A DNA stretch of 64,000 bases, taken from NCBI RefSeq assembly GCF_007753265.1, contig NZ_CP036349.1, positions 620,001 through 684,000 of the forward strand. The letters are read 5' to 3'. The notes below the pieces were generated by a model, which was not told where the DNA came from, did not search any database, and was given only the letters and a program-made list of their open reading frames with translations. This DNA comes from Botrimarina mediterranea (GTDB lineage Bacteria > Planctomycetota > Planctomycetia > Pirellulales > Lacipirellulaceae). Of the stretch, positions 17,127-25,484 are shown in pieces (the stretch's first letter is position 1; every line of letters starts with the position of its first letter). Made by a program: the position numbers and the translations under genes.

Positions 17127-18359
17127 TCAAAGCACCAAGCCTTCGCGGGGCCCGACGGTGACGACGGCGTTGCGGTCCAGCGGGTGCTCGGCGGCGACGC
17201 GGACGAGGTCGTCGATCGTCACCGCGTCGAGGCGGGCGAGGTCTTCTTCGAGCGGGCGGTAGTCGCCGCGCATCTGCCAGCCGCCGCCGACGTTGAACAG
17301 CCGGCTGCGCGGGCGCTCGCTGCCGAGCACGACGCGTGACTTGATCTTGCTCTTGGCGTGCGCGAGTTCCGTGGCGGTTGGCGGCTCCGTGCGGATCGAG
17401 GCGAGCGTCTCTTCGACCGCGGCGAGGTTCTCCTCAAAGTCGTCCGGCTCGCACGACAGCCAGGTGTAGAACATGCCGATGCCTTGATAGTCGTAGTGCC
17501 CTAGGCTCGCCGACTCCGCCAGACCCGGATCGATCAACCGCCAGTAAAGCCGGCTGCCCGAATCGTCGCCGAGGACCGTCGCCAGCAGCTTCGCGGCGTA
17601 GCGATCCGCCGAACGGCCATCGGGCGCATCGCCAAGCAACAGCGCGTACTGTTGCATCGCCGATGACTGCACGATCGCTTCACGCTTCGGCGCGACCGTT
17701 GCTTTCGGCAACTGACGCGACGTTTCGACTGGCTTCCACTCGCCGCACGCCGCCTCGGCTTGTTTCACCAGCGCGTCGAAATCCACCTTGCCCGCCGCCG
17801 CCAAAACGACGTTGCCGGGCGAGTAACGCCGCTCGAAGTACGACCGCATCGCCTCGGGCGTCAATGCGCTAACCGACTCGGCCGTGCCGAGCACACTGCC
17901 GGCGATCGGGTGCTCGCCGAAGCAGAGCCGCTTGATGTAGTCATCCATGCCGTAGGGCGGCTGGTCGAGGTACATCTCGATCTCTTCGAGGATGACCTTC
18001 TTCTCCATGTTGAAGTCCTCCGTGCGGAGGCTCGGGCGGAGAATGTCGGCCAACAGGTCGACCGCCGGCGCCTGGTGCTCAGGCAGGAGCGACGCGTAGT
18101 AGACCGTGCTCTCTTCGCTCGTAAACGCGTTGTAGTGCGCGCCGAGCTCGTCGAACTCGCGGTTCACGTCCTCGGCCGTGCGCCGCGCGGTCCCCTTGAA
18201 CACCATGTGCTCGAGGAAATGACTGACGCCCGCCTCGAGGGGCGCCTCGTCGCGCGAGCCGGTCTGCACAAAGAACCCCATGGCGAGCGACAGCGCCGCC
18301 GGGTCGCACTCGGCGATGACTTCGAGACCGTTCGGGAGAGTATGTCGATTGAACTGCAT
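17127..18359 (-). CDS. M16 metallopeptidase, catalytic
   Basis: 410 residues from the Met at 18359; the open frame runs eight codons further. Inverzincin motif HFLEHMVFKG with His47, Glu50 and His51, and the distal Glu in KVILEEIEMY near 125-127. C-terminal half is the second M16 domain. Length matches mitochondrial-processing-peptidase beta-like bacterial enzymes. No signal peptide is visible. It pairs with the upstream inactive homologue at 18565-19833 on the same strand, with nested repeats between them. Together they likely form a heterodimeric protease. Confidence 0.9.
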   Translation of the reverse strand: MQFNRHTLPNGLEVIAECDPAALSLAMGFFVQTGSRDEAPLEAGVSHFLEHMVFKGTARRTAEDVNREFDELGAHYNAFTSEESTVYYASLLPEHQAPAVDLLADILRPSLRTEDFNMEKKVILEEIEMYLDQPPYGMDDYIKRLCFGEHPIAGSVLGTAESVSALTPEAMRSYFERRYSPGNVVLAAAGKVDFDALVKQAEAACGEWKPVETSRQLPKATVAPKREAIVQSSAMQQYALLLGDAPDGRSADRYAAKLLATVLGDDSGSRLYWRLIDPGLAESASLGHYDYQGIGMFYTWLSCEPDDFEENLAAVEETLASIRTEPPTATELAHAKSKIKSRVVLGSERPRSRLFNVGGGWQMRGDYRPLEEDLARLDAVTIDDLVRVAAEHPLDRNAVVTVGPREGLVL

Positions 18360-18371
18360 AAGGTTGGAACC

Positions 18372-18562
18372 ACCGATGAACACAGATAAACGCGGATAAG
18401 ACTTTTGTAGGAGGCGTCTCTGACGCCGATTACGGTCTCTTGGCCGTATTCGGTTTGGTGCGCGTAATCGGCGTCGGAGACGCCTCCTACAGAACGGGGG
18501 CTACTTTCGACTTCGATACAACAGTTCTTGTCTTATCTTTCCGTCCATCCGTGTTCATCTGC
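18372..18562. repeat. GATGAACACAGATAAAC inverted repeat enclosing another repeat
   Basis: Arms at 18372-18397 and 18533-18562 are imperfect reverse complements (GATGAACACAGATAAAC against GTTCATCTGCGG). Inside them lies the unrelated 86-bp repeat at 18406-18491. The arrangement looks like one repeat inserted into another. Confidence 0.75.
18406..18491. repeat. GTAGGAGGCGTCTC repeat, copy 1
   Basis: About 86 bp, with arms TGTAGGAGGCGTCTC and its complement, plus an inner pair GACGCCGATTACGG and CGTAATCGGCGTC. Other copies are at 20704-20790, 26245-26332 and, split, 43597-43867. The loop of about 30 bases is less conserved. Confidence 0.9.
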
Positions 18563-18564
18563 GG

Positions 18565-19833
18565 CTAACTTTTCTTTGGCATTGAAAGCGGCTGAGGCCC
18601 GAGAGTAACGATCGTGAAGTCGCTCGGCGGGTTACGCCGCAGGTAATCGTTGATCGTGTCGGCGGTGACGGCGTCGACGAGCTCGTTCACTTCCGCCAGC
18701 GAGCGGATGCGGCCCAGGTGGCGCCAGTCGCGCGCCAGGACGCCCGCGCGGGCGTGCGTTGATTCTTGCTGCATGATCAGGGCGCTCTTCATGCGGGCCT
18801 TGAGCCGCGAGAGCTCCTCGACCGTGACGCCCTCGGCGAGTCGCACGAGTTCGCCGTAGGTGACGTCGAGCGTCTCTTGGGCGCGCTCGGCGGTGGTGCC
18901 GGCGTAGCAGAAGACGGCCGCCCGGTCGTGCTGCGTTTGCAGCGAGGCATAGACTGTGTAACAGAGGCCGCGCTTCTCACGAACCTCGGTGAACAGCCGA
19001 CTGCTCATGCCGCTGGAGAGCACGCCGCTCGCGCCCCACGCCTGGAAGTAGTCGGCGTGGTTGTACGGCGTCGAGGGGAAAGCGATCCCGATGTGCGCCT
19101 GCGACGAGTCGTACTGGACATGGCCATCGCCGGCGCCGGGCGTCTCGGTGAATTCGGCGGGCGATTCGTTGTTGACCCAATCGCCAAACAGCGTTTCAAC
19201 GTGATCGACCATCGCGTCCCAATCGAACGCGCCGGCGACTGCCAAGATTGCGCTGTCGGGGGCGTACCGCTTGTTCTGGAACTGGCGGACGTCGCGGATC
19301 GTCAGCGCCTCGACCGACTCGATCGTGCCGCTGGCGGCGCGGCCGCAAGGGTCGCCGTAGTGCCGACGACGGAGTTCCTCCATCAGCTTCTGCGAGGGCT
19401 CGTCTTCGACGCCACGCAGCTCTTGCAGGCAGACTTGTCGGCCCGCTTCGAACTGGTCCTCGGGGAGGTGCGGTCGGCGGACGACGTCGGCGTAGATCGC
19501 CATCGCCGCGGGGAGGTTCTCGCTGAGCGTGCTCGACCAGAACGACGCATGCGACAGTCCGACCGACTCGCCGCGTTCGACCCCCAGGGCGTCGAGGTCG
19601 CTCACCAGGGCTCGGCTGTCGCGGTCGCCGGCGCCGCGGAGGGTCATCTCGCAGGTCAGGTTCGCCAGGCCGAGCTGGCTCTTGGGGTCGTGCCGGCAGC
19701 CGGCGGGGACCATCAGCGAGAAGGCGGCCGACTGGAACCCTTCGGCGGGCTCGCCGACGAGGGTCAGGCCATTAGCGAGCCGGTGGACCCGCGCCTGACG
19801 GGCTTCGGGAGCGGCGGAAGTGGTCACGGGCAC
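18565..19833 (-). CDS. M16 peptidase-like protein lacking the zinc motif
   Basis: 422 residues. Clear M16 fold, including REKRGLCYTVYASLQ and a C-terminal M16C region. Where the catalytic partner has GVSHFLEHM, this protein has GLANLTCEM, so both zinc His and the catalytic Glu are replaced (Asn58, Cys61, Glu62). It should be a non-catalytic subunit, like the alpha subunit of the mitochondrial processing peptidase or similar bacterial pairs. It is the first gene of the M16 pair. No signal peptide is visible. Confidence 0.88.
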   Translation of the reverse strand: MPVTTSAAPEARQARVHRLANGLTLVGEPAEGFQSAAFSLMVPAGCRHDPKSQLGLANLTCEMTLRGAGDRDSRALVSDLDALGVERGESVGLSHASFWSSTLSENLPAAMAIYADVVRRPHLPEDQFEAGRQVCLQELRGVEDEPSQKLMEELRRRHYGDPCGRAASGTIESVEALTIRDVRQFQNKRYAPDSAILAVAGAFDWDAMVDHVETLFGDWVNNESPAEFTETPGAGDGHVQYDSSQAHIGIAFPSTPYNHADYFQAWGASGVLSSGMSSRLFTEVREKRGLCYTVYASLQTQHDRAAVFCYAGTTAERAQETLDVTYGELVRLAEGVTVEELSRLKARMKSALIMQQESTHARAGVLARDWRHLGRIRSLAEVNELVDAVTADTINDYLRRNPPSDFTIVTLGPQPLSMPKKS

Positions 19834-20222
19834 GCGGGCGGGGCCTGGGGGACGGATGGCGGTGAGACGGGCGGAAAGAGGTGTCTCTACTGAAAATAGG
19901 CGACCGACCCGCCCTGCGGCGAACCGCCGAGGGGTCGCCGCTGCCCAACTGGTATCGAATCACCAACTCGGTTGGCTGCGGGGAGTTCGGGGAGTTAGGG
20001 ACAGTACCGGTCGTAGGGCCCCAAGGCAACGCCCGCACGCCGCCGGGCTGTGGCGTTTCGTTGACGATTGCCCCCCCTGTTCGTAAGGTGAAAGACGACG
20101 GCCGAGGCGACTTTGCCGTCCAGGATGAAGGCCTATCCGGGGATGATCAGGCGCTCCCATCCACCCGCCCGCACGGCCCGCGCTCCCACGGCCCGCGGAT
20201 GCCCCCCACTTGAGACCCACCT
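19834..20222. other. Divergent intergenic region
   Basis: About 390 bases between the inactive M16 gene and the FHA gene. One weak promoter-like pair toward the FHA gene is TTGACG at 20061-20066 and TAAGGT at 20084-20089 (17-base spacing). No repeat or gene was supported. Confidence 0.4.
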
Positions 20223-20690
20223 ATGTACGGCGAGCTCGTGCCGCTCGGCGGCGGGGACCCGATCCCGCTGCTCAAGAAGAAACTGCTAGTCGGTCGCCGC
20301 GAGAGCTGCGACATCGTCCTGCGTTTCGCTAACGTCTCGGCCCACCACTGCGAGTTGTGGATCGAGGGGGGCTATCTCTACGTCCGCGACTTGCAGAGCC
20401 GTAACGGCGTCAAGATCAACGGCGTTCGCAACCCCGAAGGCCGGCTCGACCCGGGCGACACGCTTTCGGTCGCGAAGCACAGCTACCGCGTCGATTACTC
20501 GCCGGCGGACCTTGGCGCCGTCGGTCCCCCGCCGACCGAGAACCGCACCAAGGAGATCATGAGCACGTCGCTCCTGGCGCGGGCCGGCTTGCAGAAGTCC
20601 GATATCCGCGGCGGCAGCGACCGCACCAAGCGGTTCGACCCGACGAACAACAACGCCGGCCAGATCAAACTGCCCGGCGACAAGCTTTAA
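20223..20690 (+). CDS. FHA domain protein
   Basis: 155 residues. The FHA domain (about 5-95) has the phosphothreonine-binding residues: VGRRESCDI (Gly24, Arg25), FANVSAHHCELW (Ser39, His42) and LQSRNGVKINGV (Asn61). It would read Thr phosphorylation from Hanks-type kinases. Residues 100-155 are polar, possibly flexible, ending LPGDKL. No kinase is adjacent. It is followed by repeat copy 2 and then rsgA. Confidence 0.88.
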   Translation: MYGELVPLGGGDPIPLLKKKLLVGRRESCDIVLRFANVSAHHCELWIEGGYLYVRDLQSRNGVKINGVRNPEGRLDPGDTLSVAKHSYRVDYSPADLGAVGPPPTENRTKEIMSTSLLARAGLQKSDIRGGSDRTKRFDPTNNNAGQIKLPGDKL

Positions 20691-20703
20691 GCCCAGCGGG
20701 CTT

Positions 20704-20790
20704 TGTAGGAGGCGTCTCCAGACGCCGATTACGGTATGCCAGCCGATAGGGTATGGTGCGCGTAATCGGCGTCTGGAGACGCCTCCCACA
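20704..20790. repeat. GTAGGAGGCGTCTC repeat, copy 2
   Basis: 87 bp with arms that are near-perfect complements, between the FHA gene and rsgA. It ends 13 bases before the rsgA start, and an open frame through it would add a false N-terminal extension to RsgA. Confidence 0.9.
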
Positions 20791-20803
20791 TTTTTTGATT
20801 TCT

Positions 20804-21958
20804 ATGGGCAAGAAGCGCCGCAACGTCCGCGCTGCCTTTCGTAAGGGCCACGACACGTCCAAGCGCGAGCGCGGCCTGACGCGGCACTTCGAGGTCCACG
20901 GCGCCGACTCTCATCAGGAACGCGGTGATCGCGTCAGCGGCAAGGGACGGCTCACCCGCCGCCGCACCGTCGCCGGCGCCGAGATGACCGAGGACAGCTC
21001 GGGACAGATCGTGCTCCCCGAGGTCGATCGCGAGACGTGCGTCCTCGGCCGGGTGCTGCGTGTGCAGGGGCTCGTGAGTCGCGTGCTCGGCGATAACGGT
21101 CGTCTCTACGCCTGCGCGACGCGGCAGCTTCTGAAGCAGCTCGCCACCAACCTGCGACACGTCGTCGCCGCGGGCGACCTCGTCTGGGTGCGGCCCGAAG
21201 GCCCGACGCCCGAGGAGGGCCTGCCACAAGAAGGCATCATCGAACGCGTCGAGCCGCGCCACGGCGTCCTCAGCCGCACGAGTCGCAATCGGCAGCACCT
21301 GATCGCCACGAACATCGACCTGATCGTCGTCGTCGCGTCGGTTGCCGAGCCGCGGCTGAAGCCGAACCTCGTCGATCGCTACCTCGTCACCGCGGAGAAG
21401 ACGGGCCTACGGCCGATCGTCTGCCTCAACAAAGTCGATCTCGTCGAGCCCGCCGACCTCGTACCGATCATCGGCGTCTGGTCGCAGTTGGGCTACGAGG
21501 TGCTGCCCGTGTCGGCGGACACTGGCTTTGGCCTCGACCGACTGCGAGATCGCCTGCGTGGCAAAGAGACCGCGTTCACGGGCCAGAGCGGCGTCGGCAA
21601 GAGCTCACTCCTCAACGCGATCCAGCCCGGCCTCGCGCTGCGTGTGCAGACCGTCAGCAGCGAGAGCGAAAAAGGTCGTCACACCACAACGACCGCGGTG
21701 CTCTACCCGCTCGGCGAGGACCTCGGCGGCGGCTTCCTCGTCGACACGCCCGGCATCCGCAGCTTCGAGCTGTGGGACGTGATCCCCGAAGAAGTCGCGG
21801 GCTACTTCCGCGAACTCCGCCCTTACGTCTCAAAGTGCCGCTTCCCCGACTGCACGCACACGCACGAAGACGACTGCGCCGTAAAATACGCCGTCGCCGA
21901 CGGCTGGATCGACGCGCGACGCTACGAGAGCTATGTGCAGATCAGGTCGGGGGAGTGA
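20804..21958 (+). CDS. rsgA: Ribosome small-subunit-dependent GTPase RsgA
   Basis: 384 residues. GTPase that matures the 30S subunit. The circularly permuted G motifs are in the expected order: NKVD at 209-212 (G4), GQSGVGKS at 260-267 (G1) and DTPG at 314-317 (G3). The C-terminal zinc site is CRFPDCTHTHEDDC (Cys345, Cys350, His, Cys358). The N-terminal 65 residues are basic, longer than in E. coli, followed by the OB-fold region. Start is set at MGKKRRNV because upstream codons lie in a repeat. Confidence 0.93.
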   Translation: MGKKRRNVRAAFRKGHDTSKRERGLTRHFEVHGADSHQERGDRVSGKGRLTRRRTVAGAEMTEDSSGQIVLPEVDRETCVLGRVLRVQGLVSRVLGDNGRLYACATRQLLKQLATNLRHVVAAGDLVWVRPEGPTPEEGLPQEGIIERVEPRHGVLSRTSRNRQHLIATNIDLIVVVASVAEPRLKPNLVDRYLVTAEKTGLRPIVCLNKVDLVEPADLVPIIGVWSQLGYEVLPVSADTGFGLDRLRDRLRGKETAFTGQSGVGKSSLLNAIQPGLALRVQTVSSESEKGRHTTTTAVLYPLGEDLGGGFLVDTPGIRSFELWDVIPEEVAGYFRELRPYVSKCRFPDCTHTHEDDCAVKYAVADGWIDARRYESYVQIRSGE

Positions 21959-22011
21959 ATCACCCAGCGGGGATAATTCGCATCCCAACGGCGCCATGCT
22001 ATGATTTGGGC

Positions 22012-22263
22012 ATGGACAGTAAACTCACCAATTCGCTTTACCAGGGCGTCGTTCGCGACGGCGTGGTTGTGTTTGTGCCTGGTGTATCGCTTCCCGAGGG
22101 AACGACTGTCACCGTGAAGCCGGAAGTTTTGGAACAACCTCCCAATCACCGGGCAGACGACAAGGAGGCTCCAATTCGCAACGGCGTGCCGCTATTCCCG
22201 AAAAGAGGCGGAATGGCGGTCACACTCGACATCGTGAACTCGCTGCGGGATGACGGCGTGTGA
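22012..22263 (+). CDS. Putative antitoxin of a VapBC-like module
   Basis: 83 residues. The N-terminal part (NSLYQGVVRDGVVVFVPG, then LPEGTTVTVKP) resembles AF2212/DUF104-type antitoxins with a small beta domain. The C-terminal part (NGVPLFPKRGG, then VTLDIVNSLRDD) resembles toxin-binding tails of VapB-like proteins. Its last codon overlaps the toxin start as GTGA, so the two are coupled. Composition is less GC-rich than neighbours, which suits a transferred cassette. Function is inferred from context. Confidence 0.7.
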   Translation: MDSKLTNSLYQGVVRDGVVVFVPGVSLPEGTTVTVKPEVLEQPPNHRADDKEAPIRNGVPLFPKRGGMAVTLDIVNSLRDDGV

Positions 22264-22694
22264 CTTACTTGCTCGACGTCAATGTTCTGATCGCTCTTTT
22301 CGATTCCGAGCATCTCCACCATGAGGCCGCACACTCCTGGTTTGCAAGCGTCGGCCAAGCTGGATGGGCAACTTGTCCCATCGTTGAGAATGGCTTCGTG
22401 CGTGTGGTGACGAATCGAGCTTATCCTAATGGTAGGATTTCGATACTCGATGCCGTTGCCAAGTTAAACGTCTTTTGCAGCGAACCTGGGCATGCCTTCT
22501 GGGAGGACAGCGTTACGGTGCGCCACTTGGACGATCGACTCCTCTTAGGGATTGGTGGCCATCAGCAAATCACCGACATGTACCTCGCAGCACTAGCTAA
22601 CCACAACCATGGGAAGCTCGCTACATTCGACAAGCGAATAGCTACAGCGATGCGAGACGATTTCTCAGCTGTGATCGAATTGATCAGCGAGTGA
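22260..22694 (+). CDS. PIN-domain toxin (VapC family)
   Basis: 144 residues, starting GTG that overlaps the antitoxin stop by four bases. Predicted Mg-dependent RNase. The PIN acidic residues are present: YLLDVNVLIALF (first Asp), VENGFVRV (Glu), TDMYLAALA (Asp) and LATFDKRIA (final Asp). The N-terminus with HHEAAHSWF is typical of the TA-system VapC group. VapC toxins cut tRNA or rRNA. Codon use is more AT-rich than in neighbours, suggesting acquisition. Confidence 0.88.
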   Translation: MTYLLDVNVLIALFDSEHLHHEAAHSWFASVGQAGWATCPIVENGFVRVVTNRAYPNGRISILDAVAKLNVFCSEPGHAFWEDSVTVRHLDDRLLLGIGGHQQITDMYLAALANHNHGKLATFDKRIATAMRDDFSAVIELISE

Positions 22695-22706
22695 TTCTGA
22701 CGATAG

Positions 22707-22946
22707 CTACTTGGTCCCAGCATCGTCGGGCGGCGTCGTCTTCCCCTGCCAAGGGTCCACCGTCGTCAAGCTGCCATCGGGCAGCTCCCAGTGCAGCACG
22801 CCGTTGATCGAATAAACATACGGCACACCGGCGCGGCGGACACCATCGTTCCCGATACGGGTCATGTCGGCAGCCCATTCGTAGAACTCAGCGGTCAGCT
22901 TGGGCCGTGTCTTTACCGGCAGGCCATCCCCCTTATCTCCATCCAT
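22707..22946 (-). CDS. Small conserved-looking hypothetical protein
   Basis: 79 residues. AAGGAG lies nine bases before the ATG. The sequence has KLTAEFYEWAADMTRIGNDG and VPYVYSINGVLHWELPDG. No known domain; soluble, mixed alpha/beta by eye. It follows the M42 peptidase gene by 43 bases on the same strand and is probably cotranscribed. It ends close to the PIN toxin gene, which converges on it. Confidence 0.6.
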   Translation of the reverse strand: MDGDKGDGLPVKTRPKLTAEFYEWAADMTRIGNDGVRRAGVPYVYSINGVLHWELPDGSLTTVDPWQGKTTPPDDAGTK

Positions 22947-22989
22947 CCCCCCATCTCCTTTCCTGCGTTCCGCCCCAAGAGCGCGCCGA

Positions 22990-24054
22990 CTACTGCGGCG
23001 TGAAGTCAGCGTCCGGCTCCAGCCGCAGCACGAACTCCGCCAGCAGTTGCGCCGCGTTGTCGATGTCGTCGAGCGAGATGATCTCCACCGCGGAGTGCAT
23101 GTAGCGGAGCGGGATGCCGACGATGCCCGTGGCGACGCCGGCGCGGGTGAGCTGGAGGGCGTTGCCGTCGTTCGACGCGCCGCGGTTCAGCGCGGCCCAT
23201 TGCATCGGCAAGTCGGCGGAATCGCCCGCTGCGCGCAGGCGACTGAAGGCGACCGGGTTGATGTTGGGCCCGCGCGAGAGCACCGGGCCGTGGCCGAGCT
23301 TGATGTCGGACTCTTGCGTCTTGTCGATCGTCGGGCAGTCGGTGGCGTGCGTCACATCGACCGCGACGCCGACGTGTGGGTCGATGCCGAACGCGCTGGT
23401 CGTGGCGCCGCGGAGGCCGATCTCTTCCTGCACAGTGGCGACGGCGTGCACCGCGACGTTGAGGCCGCCTTGTTCCGCCGCGCGGCGGGCGGCTTCGATG
23501 CAGACCCACATGCCGGTCTTGTTGTCCATGCCCGGCGCGGTGGCGAAGTTGTTGCGCATCTCCTTGTAGCCGAGCTCGAGCGTCACCGGGTCGCCGATCT
23601 CCACCAGCTCTTGCGCCTCGGCCTGGCTCCGCGCGCCGATGTCGAGCCACATCTCCTTCTGCTTGACGACCAACTTGCGCTCTTCTTCGTCGAGCAGGTG
23701 GATCGCCTTGCGCGAGATCACGGCCGGCACGGGGCCGCCATCCGCGTGGATCGTCATCCGCTGACCGATAAGCTGTTGCGGGTCCCAGCCGCCGATCGGC
23801 TTGGAGTAAACGAACCCCTGCTCGTCGATGTAGGTGACGATCAAGCCGATCTGGTCGGCGTGCCCCGCGAACATCACCCGCAGCGGCGCCCCCGGGTTCA
23901 CCGAGACGATTACGTTGCCGTGCGTGTCGGTCCGGACCTCGTCCGCGAACGTGCCGGCGTACTCCCGCACGACGCGCTGCACGGGCTGCTCGTAACCCGA
24001 GGGGCTCGGCGACTCGAGGACCTTTTGGAAGAACTTCTTGGCGGCGGGGGTCAT
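22990..24054 (-). CDS. M42 family aminopeptidase
   Basis: 354 residues. Di-zinc (or di-cobalt) tetrahedral aminopeptidase of the PepA/FrvX/TET type, cytoplasmic. Metal and catalytic motifs: GHADQIG (His and Asp), PGMDNKTGMW (bridging Asp), VQEEIGLRGA (catalytic Glu pair), DVTHATD and RYMHSAVE (last His). Length is normal for the family, which forms dodecamers and trims short peptides. It is first in a likely two-gene unit with the 79-residue protein. Confidence 0.9.
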   Translation of the reverse strand: MTPAAKKFFQKVLESPSPSGYEQPVQRVVREYAGTFADEVRTDTHGNVIVSVNPGAPLRVMFAGHADQIGLIVTYIDEQGFVYSKPIGGWDPQQLIGQRMTIHADGGPVPAVISRKAIHLLDEEERKLVVKQKEMWLDIGARSQAEAQELVEIGDPVTLELGYKEMRNNFATAPGMDNKTGMWVCIEAARRAAEQGGLNVAVHAVATVQEEIGLRGATTSAFGIDPHVGVAVDVTHATDCPTIDKTQESDIKLGHGPVLSRGPNINPVAFSRLRAAGDSADLPMQWAALNRGASNDGNALQLTRAGVATGIVGIPLRYMHSAVEIISLDDIDNAAQLLAEFVLRLEPDADFTPQ

Positions 24055-24221
24055 TGGGGGAGGGGTTAGGGGCCAGGGGCTGAGGGGTTGAGGGAGCGGC
24101 GCTGCTAGCAGCGGGGCGGCGAGCCGGGAGCGTTAGCAGGATTATGCAATGGCTAGCAGTGTGAAGTCGGTTCGGCGATGTAATCCAAGAAGCGTTAGCG
24201 CGTTGTGTCCCCCTCCCACTC

Positions 24222-25178
24222 GTGCAACGTTATGCAGTTGCTAGCAGGGGTTAAACGAAGGGAGTTCGCGTTCTACTGAATCTCTTTTGGGACCAACCAA
24301 GGGAGAAGCCAGATGGAACGCGAACTCTGGGAGCAACTGTACGCGATTGCCAGGCGGCTGGACAACGCTTGGTCGGGCGGGTTTTACCGGGCGTCGGAGG
24401 TCGTGGCGGTGTTCTTATGGGCGGTGGTCCACGACCGGCCCACCAGCTGGGCCTGCCAGCCCGACAACTGGCCGCCGCAGCTATCGGTTCCGTTCCCGTC
24501 GCAATCGACGATGAGCCGCCGGCTACGGAGCCGTGGCGTGAGGGAGCTGCTGGGCCGTCTGGAGCAGGCGTTGGGGGGCGACCCGCGGCGCTGGTGGTTG
24601 CAACGGATCGACAGCAAGCCGCTGCCGATCGGTTCCTACAGCAAGGACCCCGACGCGCGCGTGGGGCGGGCGGCCAACCGCTTCGCGAAGGGCTACAAGC
24701 TGCACGTGGTGTGGGGCGAGGGCCCGCTCCCTTCGGTGTGGCGGGTGGAGCCGATGAACACGGGCGACGCGACGGCCGCTCGTCCGCTGCTCGAAGAGCT
24801 GCCGGGCGAGGGCTATGTGACGGGGGACCGTCAGTACGACAGCAACCCGCTGCACCGCGTGGCTTCGCCGCGTCATCAGATCATCGCCCAGCAGCAGCGG
24901 CCGGGGCAGGCGTTGGGGCATCGCCGCCACGAGCCCAGCCGTGTGCACTGCCTGGAGATGCTCCGCCGTCCCTTCGGACAAGCCGTGCTCGCCTTCCGCG
25001 ACCCGATCGAACGCTGCTTCGGCAACCTCACCAGCTTCGCCGGCGGCCTGGGCCCCCTGCCAAGCTGGGTCCGACGCCTTCACCGCGTCCACCTCTGGGT
25101 CCAAGCCAAGCTCCTCCTCAACGCCCTCCGCGTCCTCAAACGACAAAAGCTCGTGATAGCAACTGCATAACGTTGCAC
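24222..25178 (+). mobile_element. Inner insertion sequence with 22-bp perfect inverted repeats
   Basis: 957 bp. Ends at 24222-24243 and 25157-25178 are exact complements (GTGCAACGTTATGCAGTTGC). They resemble the outer ends (16 of 19 over the ATTATGCA part). The right end overlaps the last codons and stop of the transposase. Intact ends and an open transposase suggest a recently active copy. Confidence 0.8.
24313..25170 (+). CDS. DDE transposase (IS4/IS5-type)
   Basis: 285 residues, intact. Catalytic triad visible as Asp100 in RIDSKPLPIG, Asp172 in YVTGDRQYDS and Glu233 in RDPIERCFGN. Spacing is 72 and 61 residues, and the R-x-x-x-x-x-KGYKLH pattern after the first Asp is typical of the DDE_Tnp_1 fold. 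N-terminal 80 residues form a helical DNA-binding part. A GGGAGAAG sequence precedes the start. The final residues (IATA) are encoded by the terminal repeat. Family rank within IS4/IS5 is uncertain. Confidence 0.88.
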   Translation: MERELWEQLYAIARRLDNAWSGGFYRASEVVAVFLWAVVHDRPTSWACQPDNWPPQLSVPFPSQSTMSRRLRSRGVRELLGRLEQALGGDPRRWWLQRIDSKPLPIGSYSKDPDARVGRAANRFAKGYKLHVVWGEGPLPSVWRVEPMNTGDATAARPLLEELPGEGYVTGDRQYDSNPLHRVASPRHQIIAQQQRPGQALGHRRHEPSRVHCLEMLRRPFGQAVLAFRDPIERCFGNLTSFAGGLGPLPSWVRRLHRVHLWVQAKLLLNALRVLKRQKLVIATA

Positions 25179-25484
25179 AAGGGGGAGGGGAGTAAACGAC
25201 GCTAACGAGTCTGATAGTTCATCGAACTTGCAACAACTGACTGCTAGCGATTGCATAATCCTGTGACGCTCCCGGCTCGCCATCGTCTGCGACGCCGACT
25301 CTACCAAGCCCGTCGCCGGGGTGAAACTGCGTCGACCTTGACGATTCGACTCAATGCGCCGGCCTGCGCCGCCGATTCCTGTAACCGAGCGCGGGCTGTT
25401 TGTGGCCCCGCGCGTGCTAGTCATGACATCGGCGCCGGCAGGGATTGCGGGCGTCGGCGTGCCCCTTTGCGGGAGCTTCCAGGG
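25179..25484. other. Right flank of the mobile element and leader of the Cys-rich gene
   Basis: Holds the 62-base right spacer, the outer terminal repeat (25241-25263) and the split palindrome arm (25265-25281). The remaining 200 bases lead into the Cys-rich lipoprotein gene. No further gene seen. Confidence 0.5.

Larger units (their letters stand above)
24137..25263 (+). mobile_element. Outer element with 23-bp terminal inverted repeats
   Basis: 1127 bp. Ends CAGGATTATGCAAT at 24137-24159 and its complement at 25241-25263 match at 22 of 23 positions. A second element with the same ends but no gene is at 55207-55339. Between outer and inner inverted repeats lie 62 bases on each side, partly complementary (CGTTAGCG and G-rich runs). 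Either an insertion sequence entered an older MITE-like unit, or the element has double ends. Confidence 0.75.
24118..25282. repeat. GAGCCGGGAGCG palindrome split by a mobile element
   Basis: Left arm GAGCCGGGAGCGTTAGC lies at 24121-24137 and the right arm GACGCTCCCGGCTCGCC at 25265-25281. They are the two halves of the same inverted repeat found intact at 12082-12160. The mobile element occupies the loop. No clear target duplication was found at the junction. Confidence 0.8.

Noticed and set aside
20753-20803. N-terminal extension of RsgA (VIGVWRR)
   Set aside because: Encoded by a dispersed repeat; the same VIGVWRR string appears at other copies in unrelated frames.
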